From an uncultured Porphyromonadaceae bacterium (GTDB lineage: Bacteria; Bacteroidota; Bacteroidia; Bacteroidales; Muribaculaceae): a stretch of 10,244 nucleotides of DNA. Below are positions 1 to 7,087 of this stretch, one piece after another. Position 1 is the stretch's first letter. Each line of letters opens with the position of its first letter. A program made the position numbers and the translations under genes. The DNA lies in assembly GCA_947174155.1 (NCBI GenBank), contig CAMWHX010000019.1, positions 1-10,244 on the forward strand. Direction: 5' to 3'. The notes below the pieces were generated by a model. That model was given only the letters and a program-made list of their open reading frames with translations. It made no database searches and was not told the origin of the DNA.

Positions 1-214
1 CGGGCTCGGACATGTTTATTTGAGACTGCCCCTGCTGTTATACCGTCTTCCTCTTCGTCGCTTGCGGGCTCAGTTTTCTATAATTGTTATCCCATCCACA
101 TCTCCCGGATCGAAAAGACTCCGAGGCTTGAGCCTCTCCACCCCTCCAGGCATGAAATATGGTGCTTCGTGGTAAAAAAAAGCAAAAAATGCTCCCGGTA
201 TCGGAATTTTTGAT
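1..214. other. Left-edge stretch with no supported gene
   Basis: I see no credible gene here. Two + frames happen to stay open from the left edge, one to the TGA at 211-213 and one to the TAA at 170-172, but their translations are low-complexity and basic and resemble no family. A small inverted repeat, GAGGC TTGA GCCTC, lies near 122-135. It has no T-run on the + strand. Read on the - strand it is followed by a short T-rich stretch, as is AGCA/TGCT near 180-193, which precedes a run of T. Either could be a weak terminator for something transcribed leftward. A - strand ATG at 11-13 could open a gene running off the left edge, but only four codons are visible. Confidence 0.4.
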
Positions 215-222
215 TAACTTTG
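215..222 (+). promoter_or_regulatory. Bacteroidetes-type -7 promoter element before the ncRNA
   Basis: TAACTTTG matches the Bacteroidetes primary sigma factor -7 consensus TAnnTTTG exactly and lies about 8-15 bp before the first paired bases of the structured RNA that follows. No TTTG is found at the usual -33 spacing, so only half of the promoter is supported. Start of transcription is inferred at about 228-232. Confidence 0.6.
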
Positions 223-230
223 CAATTGCA

Positions 231-438
231 GACCGTCCGAGAAGACCACGCCAGCAGGGAAAGGTTCGTCAGAACTGACCCCCGGTCAGGGTTTTAGCGG
301 TGTGGGATGTATGCAAACGGATGCGAAGAGACGCCTCCGTCGAAGAGGTCCGGACTTGAGACACTAAGTTATCCCACGGGATAACCGACGTGGCTGAAAG
401 TGTGGTTAAATGATAAGCACACCCCGGGTTCGGACACC
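231..438 (+). ncRNA. Structured non-coding RNA, possibly 6S-like
   Basis: This is an intergenic RNA candidate of about 200 nt. Its ends are joined by a long-range helix, GTCCGA (235-240) with TCGGAC (430-435). Inside that, ACCAC (245-249) pairs with GTGGT (402-406), and GCCA (250-253) can extend the helix with TGGC (391-394). Further inside are a hairpin CTGACC/GGTCAG (275-289), a stem GTGGGAT/ATCCCAC (302-308 with 371-377), and a hairpin ACGGA/TCCGT (317-340) extended by GCG/CGC. The layout is a long rod with end-to-end closure, a promoter just upstream, no open reading frame and about 200 nt in length. This is what 6S RNA, the RNA polymerase-binding regulator, looks like; the Bacteroidales-1 RNA motif is another candidate. 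The signature sequences of RNase P RNA, SRP RNA and tmRNA are absent. No clear intrinsic terminator follows, so the 3' end may be processed. The class assignment is inference from shape only. Confidence 0.5.
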
Positions 439-572
439 TTCTTAAGTAATATAAAAAGCGTTTATCCGCGCTGATTCTTGACAGTCTTAAATTCTCGCAA
501 AATTTTTGTCAAAGTCAAGGATTGAGCAACGATAGATGCCCGTGGATATGTATATACCACCGGTTATTCGTA
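439..572. other. AT-rich non-coding spacer
   Basis: No coding sequence is supported here. The stretch holds an inverted repeat TTGACA/TGTCAA (478-483 and 507-512) around an AT-rich loop, and a weak AGCG/CGCT hairpin near 457-472 without a T-run. It may contain the 3' trailer of the upstream RNA. No exact TAnnTTTG element was found on the + strand. Confidence 0.4.
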
Positions 573-573
573 T

Positions 574-714
574 GGTCGCGAAGAATCGCGACCTTGACGT
601 GATTATTTGCGTTTCGTAGGGACGCAATTTATCACGTCCACAATGATTGTTCGCGTCCATGACGTGATCAATCGCATACATAGCGAATACACCGCACAGT
701 ATTTGCATATACTG
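574..714. repeat. Cluster of palindromic REP/MITE-like repeats
   Basis: Several stem-loops are packed side by side. GGTCGCGA/TCGCGACC (574-581, 586-593) is a perfect 8-bp stem with an AGAA loop. GACGTGAT/ATCACGTC (596-603, 631-638) is a perfect 8-bp outer stem enclosing TTGCGT/ACGCAA (607-612, 622-627). A second copy of GACGTGAT at 661-668 can pair with the same right arm. CAGTAT/ATACTG (697-714) closes the cluster. The core, GTAGGGACGCAAT followed by ATCACGTCC, resembles short palindromic intergenic elements dispersed in many Bacteroidales genomes; that resemblance is from memory. The stems could act as RNA structures, binding sites or transposable relics. Confidence 0.55.
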
Positions 715-719
715 GCGTG

Positions 720-811
720 GGCTTCTGGCGTTGCCGTCTGACTTTGATTGGGCAATGCGAGAAGCCTCGAAACGTAGGACGGCAACAGATACAGATTCCT
801 ACGCTTTTTTT
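720..811 (+). terminator. Attenuator-like hairpins ending in a terminator
   Basis: CGTAGGA (773-779) and TCCTACG (797-803) form a perfect 7-bp stem with a 17-nt loop, followed by C and seven T (805-811), a plausible intrinsic terminator. Just upstream, an imperfect 16-base inverted repeat (720-735 with 751-766, 14 of 16 matching) can form one hairpin. GTTGCCGTC (730-738) is instead perfectly complementary to GACGGCAAC (778-786). That second pairing would break the first hairpin and overlap the left arm of the terminator by two bases. The gene for the beta-helix protein starts about 45-60 bases later. This could be conditional termination in its leader, or simply the end of an upstream transcript. 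The long loop lowers confidence. Confidence 0.45.
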
Positions 812-868
812 ATGCCTAAACTAATCCCGCGCCGGGGAATCAGCGGGACAAAAGATATGCAACAGAAA

Positions 869-1831
869 ATGAAACGAGTTTCTCACAAGATTCTTCTCCC
901 CCTCCTCCTCATTCTCGCCATCTTCACCGCGGTCGCTCCTGCGGGTGCTTTCGAGATTGGCAGTCGAAAGATTGCCGTATCCAACAATGGTGATCTGAAA
1001 TTCTTCCCCTATGGAGATATTCAGAAGGCCATTGACTCAGCTGCTCCAAACGACACCGTCTTTGTTCCGGAAGGTGTTTTCTCAGGTATCACTATCAGGA
1101 AGGGAATAGTACTGCTCGGCAGTGGTCAGGAGAGTATCATCAATGGGAATATAGTTTTCGCTCCCGCAGATACTAAACTCAATGCCGTTATAGACGGACT
1201 GAAGATAGTAGGAGACCTGTGCACAGATGCACCAACACGAGGACTTTGGATACGTATGTGCGAGTTCAATAATATTTATTTTACATACTACCCGTGGTAT
1301 GACATAATTATTGAAAGATGTAATATATTGGAAGAATTTCAACAAATTTCATTTGATGGATGTCAGAATGTTACTGTTTATAACTCAAAGATTAATTCCA
1401 TTTATGGAAATGGTACTAATAATTCAATTTCATATGTAAATTGTAAAATAGATAGCGCCAATGGAGGGGATGTTAATGGTAGCTTTATAAATACTGTATT
1501 TAATAATAATTATAATGGAGGCAACTCATACAATTGTTTCTTACAAAACTGTCTGGTAAGACAAGAACCGAGCTCTTCTACTCTTATTCGCGATTCTTGG
1601 GTATGTGGTTCTGATCCAGAATGGAAAAACGCATTAGATAATCTTGGGGAGTTTATCGGAACAGATGGAACCATGATTGGTCCCGACGGGGGTAATTTCC
1701 CGTATACCTTGAATCCATCTCTTCCCACTGTAAAGGAACGAAAGGTGTCTGTAGATTATGCTAATCAGACGATTAATATCGAACTGAAGCTTTCCGGGGC
1801 ACCAGAGGGGACCCCTGAAAATTCCAACTGA
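869..1831 (+). CDS. Secreted right-handed parallel beta-helix protein
   Basis: A predicted exported protein of 320 residues. The chosen start gives a standard signal peptide: basic MKR, a leucine-rich core, then a likely cut after APAGA. An ATG at 857 in the same frame would add four residues. A TTG at 731 would put the coding region through the hairpins and is unlikely. After the signal, an IQKAIDSA segment followed by VFVPEGVF, GITI and IVLLGSG is the usual N-terminal edge of pectin-lyase-like parallel beta-helices. It is followed by short irregular coils with Asn ladders (NNIYF, IIIERCNI, VTVYNSKI, ISYVNCKI). The end, with GTDGTMIG and FPYTLNPSLP, resembles the C-terminus of other Bacteroidales beta-helix surface proteins. 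No catalytic residues can be assigned, so it may be an adhesin or a glycan-binding protein and need not be an enzyme. The next gene follows after 27 bp and is probably co-transcribed. The middle (about 1260-1640) is clearly more AT-rich than its surroundings. Confidence 0.8.
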   Translation: MKRVSHKILLPLLLILAIFTAVAPAGAFEIGSRKIAVSNNGDLKFFPYGDIQKAIDSAAPNDTVFVPEGVFSGITIRKGIVLLGSGQESIINGNIVFAPADTKLNAVIDGLKIVGDLCTDAPTRGLWIRMCEFNNIYFTYYPWYDIIIERCNILEEFQQISFDGCQNVTVYNSKINSIYGNGTNNSISYVNCKIDSANGGDVNGSFINTVFNNNYNGGNSYNCFLQNCLVRQEPSSSTLIRDSWVCGSDPEWKNALDNLGEFIGTDGTMIGPDGGNFPYTLNPSLPTVKERKVSVDYANQTINIELKLSGAPEGTPENSN

Positions 1832-1858
1832 TCGTCTAACCATAATATCTTACCGCGA

Positions 1859-4800
1859 ATGAAAATGCATTCATTCATACCTCTTCTGCTTCCTTTTCTG
1901 TGGATTTCTCCGGGAATGATGGCGCAAGAGTCAGCATCCAAGAAGGTCGCGGAATACTGGTTTGACGATAATGTGTCGAAATCCACAACTTTCGATTGCC
2001 ATGGGGACTCAATCTCAAAGAAAATCCCATACGGTGAGTTGGAGAGTGGTTTACATGTTCTATATGTACGAGCATATACCGATAGTAAACGCGGAGCAAT
2101 TTTCCAGTATCCCTTCTTTACCAGTAACCATACACTGTCAGCCGGTGCCTTGGAGTATTGGTTTGATGATAAATACGATAACCGTATAATTCGTCAAGTC
2201 GAAAGCGGTTCATCGGTTCTCAATGTGCCTTTTGACGAAGTTTCATCAGGTCTTCATATACTCAGTGTCCGCACGTATGAAAAAAACGGCGGGAGAGGTA
2301 CAATTTTTCAGTATCCTTTCTTCACAAGTGATTATGTGAATGAAGCCGGTGCTTATGAGTATTGGTTTGACGATGAATATAGCTCGCGAGTCGTTTCACA
2401 CGAAATCTCGGGTAAGGCATCATTTAAACTATCCCTTGATAATGTTCCGAAGGGTATACATGTTCTCAATGTTCGTGCATTTAACCGTGCCGGAGGTCGA
2501 GGAACCATATATCAGCATGTTTTCACAAAGGCCGATTTAACATCGTTGGCCGGATACGAATATTGGGTTGATGAAGACGTGGATGAAACCGTTAGAGTTA
2601 CATCCAATGTCACCCTAAATAAGATTAGTGTGGATTTTTCCGGCTATGCCGATGGTATGCATGTGATTCATGTGAGAGCGTTTGATTCAGACGGTCTCTA
2701 TGGAGCAGATATGCAATATCCGTTTATAGTCGGAGGAAAAGGCTCAGATGGTATAGATGCCTATCGGTTTATAACTGATCGTGAGGAGCGGTGCGTTGCT
2801 CTGGAACAAGTCAATTACGCCACTACGCAGAAATATTCTGTTCCGATGCCTCAAGGAAAATTACCGGAATTCCGGGAATTGGTGAGAGCTATGAGCTTCA
2901 AAGGAGATACCGTATCTTGTAATATCGAGATTTTGGCAGAGGTTATATTCCAACTCCGTGCTGCTGTATCGAAACGTTGGATTCAACCCCTTCACGAAGA
3001 GATTGGTTTTAATATACCATCAGTGAAGGCTACTTCATTGCCGTTATTCCAATATACGGCAGTAAGTAAGCCTGAAGAGGCACGTTTCAATGCCTTTAAA
3101 TTCTCTGCAGAGCAATCCGCTGACTACTGGCTCCGCGGTTCGCAGAGTGCTACGGTAGCCGTTATGCGTGGTGACGGCGAGGGCGAACCTGTCATCATTA
3201 CCCCTGAGGAGTTTGTCGCAGGTCGTCAACTCTCCTTCACACCCGGAGACTACTACGGTATAATCGTGGATGCACCGGTCAACGACCGGTGGCCTGACAG
3301 CGAGATATCCTTGCGTCTCTCTGATTCGGCAGATGATGTAACTCCCGCTCCCGAGATCAAGTTCGAGGGGGGTAGGGTGTCCATGACCTGCGCGAATCCC
3401 AATGCCGAGATCCGCTATACGGTGGATTATGATATGACAGGTAAGACTCCGACTGCGGAGGATGCACTATACACCGATCCCTTCACTCTCGAACGCAACG
3501 CGGTCATTATGGCCCGTGCGTATGCCGAGGGATTCGAGGAGAGTCCGACCACACGGTTCGTCATTGACTCCTTCGTCACTCCGAAGCCGCGTATCGACCA
3601 GCAGGGTCTGCGGATTGTGATTGCTACGGATAATGATACCGATGCTATCTACTACACTCTCGACGGCACTGATCCGCGCGACTTCTCGCGCGCTACACGC
3701 TATGCCGGGCCCTTTGACCTGCCGGCACGCAGTGTCTCGGTGAAGGCTTGCGCTTTGCGCGAGGGTTACAGTGTGTCGGGTGTGGAGAGTCTTGACTTCA
3801 AGGTTGAGCAGTTCACCGTCGATATCCCGAGTATCACACGTACCGCCACGGGTGTTCGGATGGAGTGCTCGACACCGGATGCCGAGATTCGCTATACTAC
3901 CGACGGCAGTGATCCCTCGGCAAACTCCACACTCTACACAGCGGAGATCCCCTATACGGGTAATATGACCTACACGGCACGCGGATTCAAGAGCGGTATG
4001 TTCCCCTCTCCCGCGGTGACGTTGAAGGTCGCTGATTTAGCGGCTCCCGCCCCGACATTCTCGTTGGATGCCGAGACACTGAAACTGACAATCAGTTGCT
4101 CTGACTCCAATGCTGAGATTCTCTATGCTATCGGTTCGGAGGATGTAGCCGCCAACGGTCAGGTTTACGATAAGGCCAATGGTCTGACCCTCGAAGCTAA
4201 GGACCAGGTGGTTTATGCTATCGCTCGTCGCGCGGGTTACAATGACTCGGAGGTTGCTTCCTATCAGTTTGTGCTGTCTGCCAATCAGGTAGCCAAACCG
4301 GATGTGCACGTCAATAAAGCCGGAACACACGTGGTAATGACCTGCGCTACCGATGGCGCCAAGATCCGTTACAACGTATCTACCGACGGCAAGGCTCCCA
4401 CCGCTCCCGCTTCGGCAAGTGAGGGCATAGCCTACACCGGCGAGATACAGTTGCAGGGTAATGCCATCTACGCGGCCCGCGCCTTCGCCGAGGGTAAGTA
4501 CCGTTCGGAGGCTACGACCCTCGACGTCAATAACCAGGCTTTGAGTGTGCCCCATGCGGAGTATCGCGCTCATGCAGTGTGGCTCACTTCCGAGGATCGG
4601 GAGGCTGCGATAATGTACAGCGTGGATTCGGATGCCTGCGACCGTGTCTATGATGCCGCTACCGGTGTGCCGGTTGAGGAGAGTTGCACGGTGACCTTCA
4701 TAGCTGTCCGCGAACACTTCAACGACTCCCCGAAGGGTTCGTTTGAGTTCCGCATTGACGACTACAAGGTCGAGGCCCCGACCTTCACCCCCTACTACGA

Positions 4801-6598
4801 AGGTGCCGAGATCACCATCACAGCTTCCGACAATTCGACACTGACAGTTGAGTTGACCGTAGAGAGTGGGGGAGAGACCCGTGTGCTGACTCAGCAGAGC
4901 GAAGGGGAGACCCTGACCATCAGTGAAATCAGGGAAGGTCAGAACGCCAACGGATATGTGGTGAGGAGCATCAGCGCCATCGCCAAGCCGGGCAATCCGG
5001 ACCTCTATCAGTCAGACGCGGAGTCGTTTGTCGCTGAATACTACGCCGCTCCGGCGCTCAACCACCACGGCGCCACACTCGACATCGAGAGTGAGACCGG
5101 ATTGGTGAACGTGACAGGATTCGAGAGTGGCGCAGAAGTGGCGATCGACCGCGGACTCACCGAGACCGGCTATATTTCCAATCAGGAGTTAGGTTGTCTC
5201 TACACCATCACCCTCCGTACGGCCGGACCCTCGGCCTTCCCCTCGGAGGAGGTGGCCTATGACAACGATGCCTTCTTCGACTTCCGCGCCGCGCTTCACG
5301 CCATCCCGACAGCCGGTATCCGCAACTCCGGACACCTTGCCGAGGCCTTTGCGGATGAGGTGCCAGAGAGTGAGATAGCGTTGACCGGACCCTTCGCAGA
5401 CAATGACTTCGCACTACTCGCCGAGGTCGGCCGAGAGATCGAGTATCTGGATATGACGGATGTCACGGCTTCGCGTCTCCCCGATGGAGTCTTTACACCT
5501 CTGCACCTTCTCAGCAGCGTAATCCTCCCCGCGACACTCAGCGAGGGAAGCCACCCGTTCGGTGAGAATCCGCGTCTGACAAGTCTGGTGTGGAGCGGCA
5601 AGGAGGTGATGCCCGAGGGTATAGCCGGCAGTGTCGGTAATCCGAACCTCCTCGTCTATGCCGACAACGCGATGCTCCTCCCCGATGACGCACCGCAGCG
5701 CGTCACGCGCGAGAACGGAGCCTGGGAGGCTAAGTCACTGAGACTTACACGCGGACACGCCTTCGGAGTGCTATATCCCTTCCAAGCCGCGGAGGCCTCA
5801 TTGACCATGGCCTTCACGCAGTCCACCCCGATCGGTGGATGCGAGGGATGGGAGACACTGGCGCTTCCCTTCGAAGTGGAGAGTATCACACACGAGACCA
5901 ACGGTCCCATCGTGCCGTTCGCGCTCTTCGCCGGAGATCCGGAGGGACCGCGTCCCTTCTGGCTCTACGAGGCCTCAGGCGATGACACCGAGGGGAGCAT
6001 GTGGAGGAGTGCTTCGCGCATCAAGGCCGGTCGTCCCTATCTGATCTCGATGCCCAACCATGAGATCTATGATGCCGACTGGAATCTGAAGGGTAATGTG
6101 ACCTTCGCCGCGAGCGAAGTCATGATGACGCCGGAGAATAGTGAGGCACGTGAGGAGAAGTTGAAGAACCACAGTTTCGTCTCCCTCTTCCTCCCCTTCG
6201 ATGAGGAGTCTGACGACCTGTCGGGAGTGCTTGGACTCAACGCCGGACGCACGGATCTCTACGGAGACAAGGGTGTGTTGGCATCCGGATCGGCCTTCCA
6301 CACGGAGGTAGTGCCGCAGCCCCTGTCGGGATATGTGCGTTCCGATCTCTCGGTACGCTATCTCCCCGTATGGGGTGAGGAGAGCGGAGCGGGGGCGCTG
6401 TTGAACCCCGACGCACTCGTCATTGAGCCTGTCAGCGGAGGAGTCCTGATCACCTCGGGCAGTGACCGCAAGGTGAGGATCTACACCACGACGGGACTGC
6501 TGCTGCGCACCGTAGAGCTTCGCGGCGGAGTCACCGAGCGGGTGGTGCTGAGTCCCGAGGTCTACTTCATCGAGGGACGCAAAGTGCTGACACACTGA
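1859..6598 (+). CDS. Large multidomain surface protein (YWFD and chitobiase-like repeats)
   Basis: A 1579-residue predicted exported protein whose signal peptide is likely cut after MMA, before QES. In order: four tandem repeats of about 67 residues headed by YWFD/YWVD (positions 33, 100, 168, 235); a region of unknown fold (about 300-490); then about seven or eight repeats of 70-85 residues (about 497-1130). The best-preserved of these carry the chitobiase/hexosaminidase C-terminal-like signature (IRYTTDGSDP at 677, YYTLDGTDP at 598). A short leucine-rich-like stretch (about 1173-1247) and a region with GWETLALPF follow. The end, with VRIYTTTGLLLRTVEL and VYFIEGRKVLTH, resembles type A sorting domains of the type IX secretion system. 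No catalytic domain is recognised, so an adhesive or glycan-binding role at the cell surface is inferred. It sits 27 bp after the beta-helix gene, and the two probably form one operon. The 5' third is AT-richer than the 3' half. Confidence 0.85.
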   Translation: MKMHSFIPLLLPFLWISPGMMAQESASKKVAEYWFDDNVSKSTTFDCHGDSISKKIPYGELESGLHVLYVRAYTDSKRGAIFQYPFFTSNHTLSAGALEYWFDDKYDNRIIRQVESGSSVLNVPFDEVSSGLHILSVRTYEKNGGRGTIFQYPFFTSDYVNEAGAYEYWFDDEYSSRVVSHEISGKASFKLSLDNVPKGIHVLNVRAFNRAGGRGTIYQHVFTKADLTSLAGYEYWVDEDVDETVRVTSNVTLNKISVDFSGYADGMHVIHVRAFDSDGLYGADMQYPFIVGGKGSDGIDAYRFITDREERCVALEQVNYATTQKYSVPMPQGKLPEFRELVRAMSFKGDTVSCNIEILAEVIFQLRAAVSKRWIQPLHEEIGFNIPSVKATSLPLFQYTAVSKPEEARFNAFKFSAEQSADYWLRGSQSATVAVMRGDGEGEPVIITPEEFVAGRQLSFTPGDYYGIIVDAPVNDRWPDSEISLRLSDSADDVTPAPEIKFEGGRVSMTCANPNAEIRYTVDYDMTGKTPTAEDALYTDPFTLERNAVIMARAYAEGFEESPTTRFVIDSFVTPKPRIDQQGLRIVIATDNDTDAIYYTLDGTDPRDFSRATRYAGPFDLPARSVSVKACALREGYSVSGVESLDFKVEQFTVDIPSITRTATGVRMECSTPDAEIRYTTDGSDPSANSTLYTAEIPYTGNMTYTARGFKSGMFPSPAVTLKVADLAAPAPTFSLDAETLKLTISCSDSNAEILYAIGSEDVAANGQVYDKANGLTLEAKDQVVYAIARRAGYNDSEVASYQFVLSANQVAKPDVHVNKAGTHVVMTCATDGAKIRYNVSTDGKAPTAPASASEGIAYTGEIQLQGNAIYAARAFAEGKYRSEATTLDVNNQALSVPHAEYRAHAVWLTSEDREAAIMYSVDSDACDRVYDAATGVPVEESCTVTFIAVREHFNDSPKGSFEFRIDDYKVEAPTFTPYYEGAEITITASDNSTLTVELTVESGGETRVLTQQSEGETLTISEIREGQNANGYVVRSISAIAKPGNPDLYQSDAESFVAEYYAAPALNHHGATLDIESETGLVNVTGFESGAEVAIDRGLTETGYISNQELGCLYTITLRTAGPSAFPSEEVAYDNDAFFDFRAALHAIPTAGIRNSGHLAEAFADEVPESEIALTGPFADNDFALLAEVGREIEYLDMTDVTASRLPDGVFTPLHLLSSVILPATLSEGSHPFGENPRLTSLVWSGKEVMPEGIAGSVGNPNLLVYADNAMLLPDDAPQRVTRENGAWEAKSLRLTRGHAFGVLYPFQAAEASLTMAFTQSTPIGGCEGWETLALPFEVESITHETNGPIVPFALFAGDPEGPRPFWLYEASGDDTEGSMWRSASRIKAGRPYLISMPNHEIYDADWNLKGNVTFAASEVMMTPENSEAREEKLKNHSFVSLFLPFDEESDDLSGVLGLNAGRTDLYGDKGVLASGSAFHTEVVPQPLSGYVRSDLSVRYLPVWGEESGAGALLNPDALVIEPVSGGVLITSGSDRKVRIYTTTGLLLRTVELRGGVTERVVLSPEVYFIEGRKVLTH
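1952..2731 (+). repeat. Four tandem YWFD repeats within the surface protein
   Basis: Four consecutive units of 67-68 residues each start with (E)YWFDD or EYWVDED. Each continues to a (S/K)GLH/GIHVL.VR motif and ends in a short aromatic strand such as IFQYPFFTS. The spacing of the YWFD heads is 67, 68 and 67 residues. The layout resembles the FDTDPG...GLH.LYVR repeats seen in type IX-secreted Bacteroidetes proteins, but with a changed head motif. The DNA copies have diverged, so this is an old duplication. Confidence 0.8.
3347..5248 (+). repeat. Run of chitobiase-like beta-sandwich repeats within the surface protein
   Basis: Seven or eight units of about 70-85 residues. The typical unit opens with AP.P.F or KP.., has a strand ending in .AEIRYT, an optional TDGSDP turn, then LYT..I, a hydrophobic strand of the form ..YTARA, and closes with ..G...S. 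Units 2 and 3 match best. The later ones lose the TDGSDP turn and are recognised mainly by their spacing. In known proteins such domains are non-catalytic accessory modules on glycan-active enzymes or surface proteins. Confidence 0.65.
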
Positions 6599-6636
6599 AG
6601 AGTGAAATGAAAATTTAAGTTTTTTGGCCGGCAGGA

Positions 6637-6668
6637 TTTGGCCATGTCGCGGAAAATTGGTAATTTTG
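6637..6668 (+). promoter_or_regulatory. Promoter of rpmE2
   Basis: TTTG (6637-6640), a 20-bp spacer, then TAATTTTG (6661-6668) match the Bacteroidetes -33/-7 consensus exactly. Transcription should start near 6672-6676, giving a leader of about 60 nt. It shows that rpmE2 does not depend on the upstream operon. Confidence 0.8.
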
Positions 6669-6678
6669 CAAGCCAATT

Positions 6679-6699
6679 CAGCGGGATCGCGACCTGCTG
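6679..6699 (+). promoter_or_regulatory. Leader hairpin of rpmE2
   Basis: CAGCGGG (6679-6685) pairs with CCTGCTG (6693-6699), seven base pairs with one G-U, around a loop that contains TCGCGA. It lies within the first 10-25 nt of the predicted transcript. It could stabilise the message or be a binding site for the L31 product, since many ribosomal protein genes are self-regulated; no known L31 leader motif was recognised. Confidence 0.4.
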
Positions 6700-6735
6700 A
6701 GCCAAAAACTTAAAAATCACAACTGTACAGAAAAG

Positions 6736-6990
6736 ATGAAAAAAGACATCCATCCTTCAAATTACCGCGAAGTGGTGTTCAAAGATATGTCTAACGACGA
6801 GATCTTTATCACCCGCAGCACCGTGGCTTCGCGTGAGACTATCGAGGTAGACGGCAAGGAGTATCCTCTGGTAAAGCTTGAGATCACCTCCGCCTCCCAC
6901 CCCTTCTTCACCGGCAAGCAGAAGCTGGTCGACACCGCCGGTCGCGTGGACAAGTTCCGCAGCCGCTATGGCAACCGTGTCAAGAAGTAA
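6736..6990 (+). CDS. rpmE2: 50S ribosomal protein L31, type B
   Basis: An 84-residue component of the large ribosomal subunit, located at the central protuberance where it helps bridge to the small subunit. The sequence opens with [17 protein letters not shown] and carries TRSTV, then [10 protein letters not shown] and VDKFRSRYG, all hallmarks of the family, at full length. There is no cysteine at all, so it lacks the zinc-binding CxxC pairs of type A L31 and belongs to the zinc-independent (C-minus) type B. Such proteins can replace the zinc form during zinc limitation in bacteria that have both; whether this genome has a second copy is not visible. The gene stands alone, with its own promoter upstream and a strong terminator downstream. 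Confidence 0.97.
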   Translation: MKKDIHPSNYREVVFKDMSNDEIFITRSTVASRETIEVDGKEYPLVKLEITSASHPFFTGKQKLVDTAGRVDKFRSRYGNRVKK

Positions 6991-7028
6991 GAGAGACCTC
7001 AACTCAGGAAAGTTCAGACCTTACAACG

Positions 7029-7070
7029 AATGTCCGCATCGGTCACCCCGGTGCGGACATTCTCATTTTT
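7029..7070 (+). terminator. Intrinsic terminator of rpmE2
   Basis: A 14-bp stem (7029-7042 with 7048-7061, one T-G wobble) around a TCACC loop is followed by CTCA and five T. This is the strongest terminator in the window and ends the rpmE2 transcript about 40 bp after its stop codon. Confidence 0.92.
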
Positions 7071-7087
7071 CAATAGCGTCCGTGTCC

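Noticed and set aside
1..213. A + strand frame open from the left edge to a TGA at 211-213, possible end of an upstream gene
   Set aside because: The translation is serine-rich, then basic, with no recognisable motif; a second + frame is also open to 172, so openness here reflects few stops and is not evidence of coding.
574..714. CRISPR array
   Set aside because: Repeats are palindromic arms of unequal spacing with no regular repeat-spacer units, and no cas genes are nearby.
487..785. Two overlapping - strand reading frames of 60-73 codons in the repeat cluster
   Set aside because: They run through the palindromes, overlap each other in different frames, and have no promoter or recognisable family; their openness follows from the repeat sequence.
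731..868. N-terminal extension of the beta-helix protein from a TTG start
   Set aside because: It would place the coding region across the hairpins and the terminator T-run and put 46 residues before a standard signal peptide; the ATG at 869 (or 857) fits better.
4037..4717. A 226-codon - strand frame inside the large surface-protein gene
   Set aside because: It is antisense to the chitobiase-like repeats, which have a clear coding signature on the + strand; the translation matches no family and follows from the codon bias of the real gene.
6625..6644. TGGCC/GGCCA stem after the surface-protein gene as a terminator
   Set aside because: Only five base pairs and no T-run after it; it also overlaps the rpmE2 -33 element.
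5975..6676. A 233-codon - strand frame opposite the surface-protein C-terminus
   Set aside because: It is antisense to the sorting-like domain, with histidine/arginine-rich shadow composition and no family resemblance.
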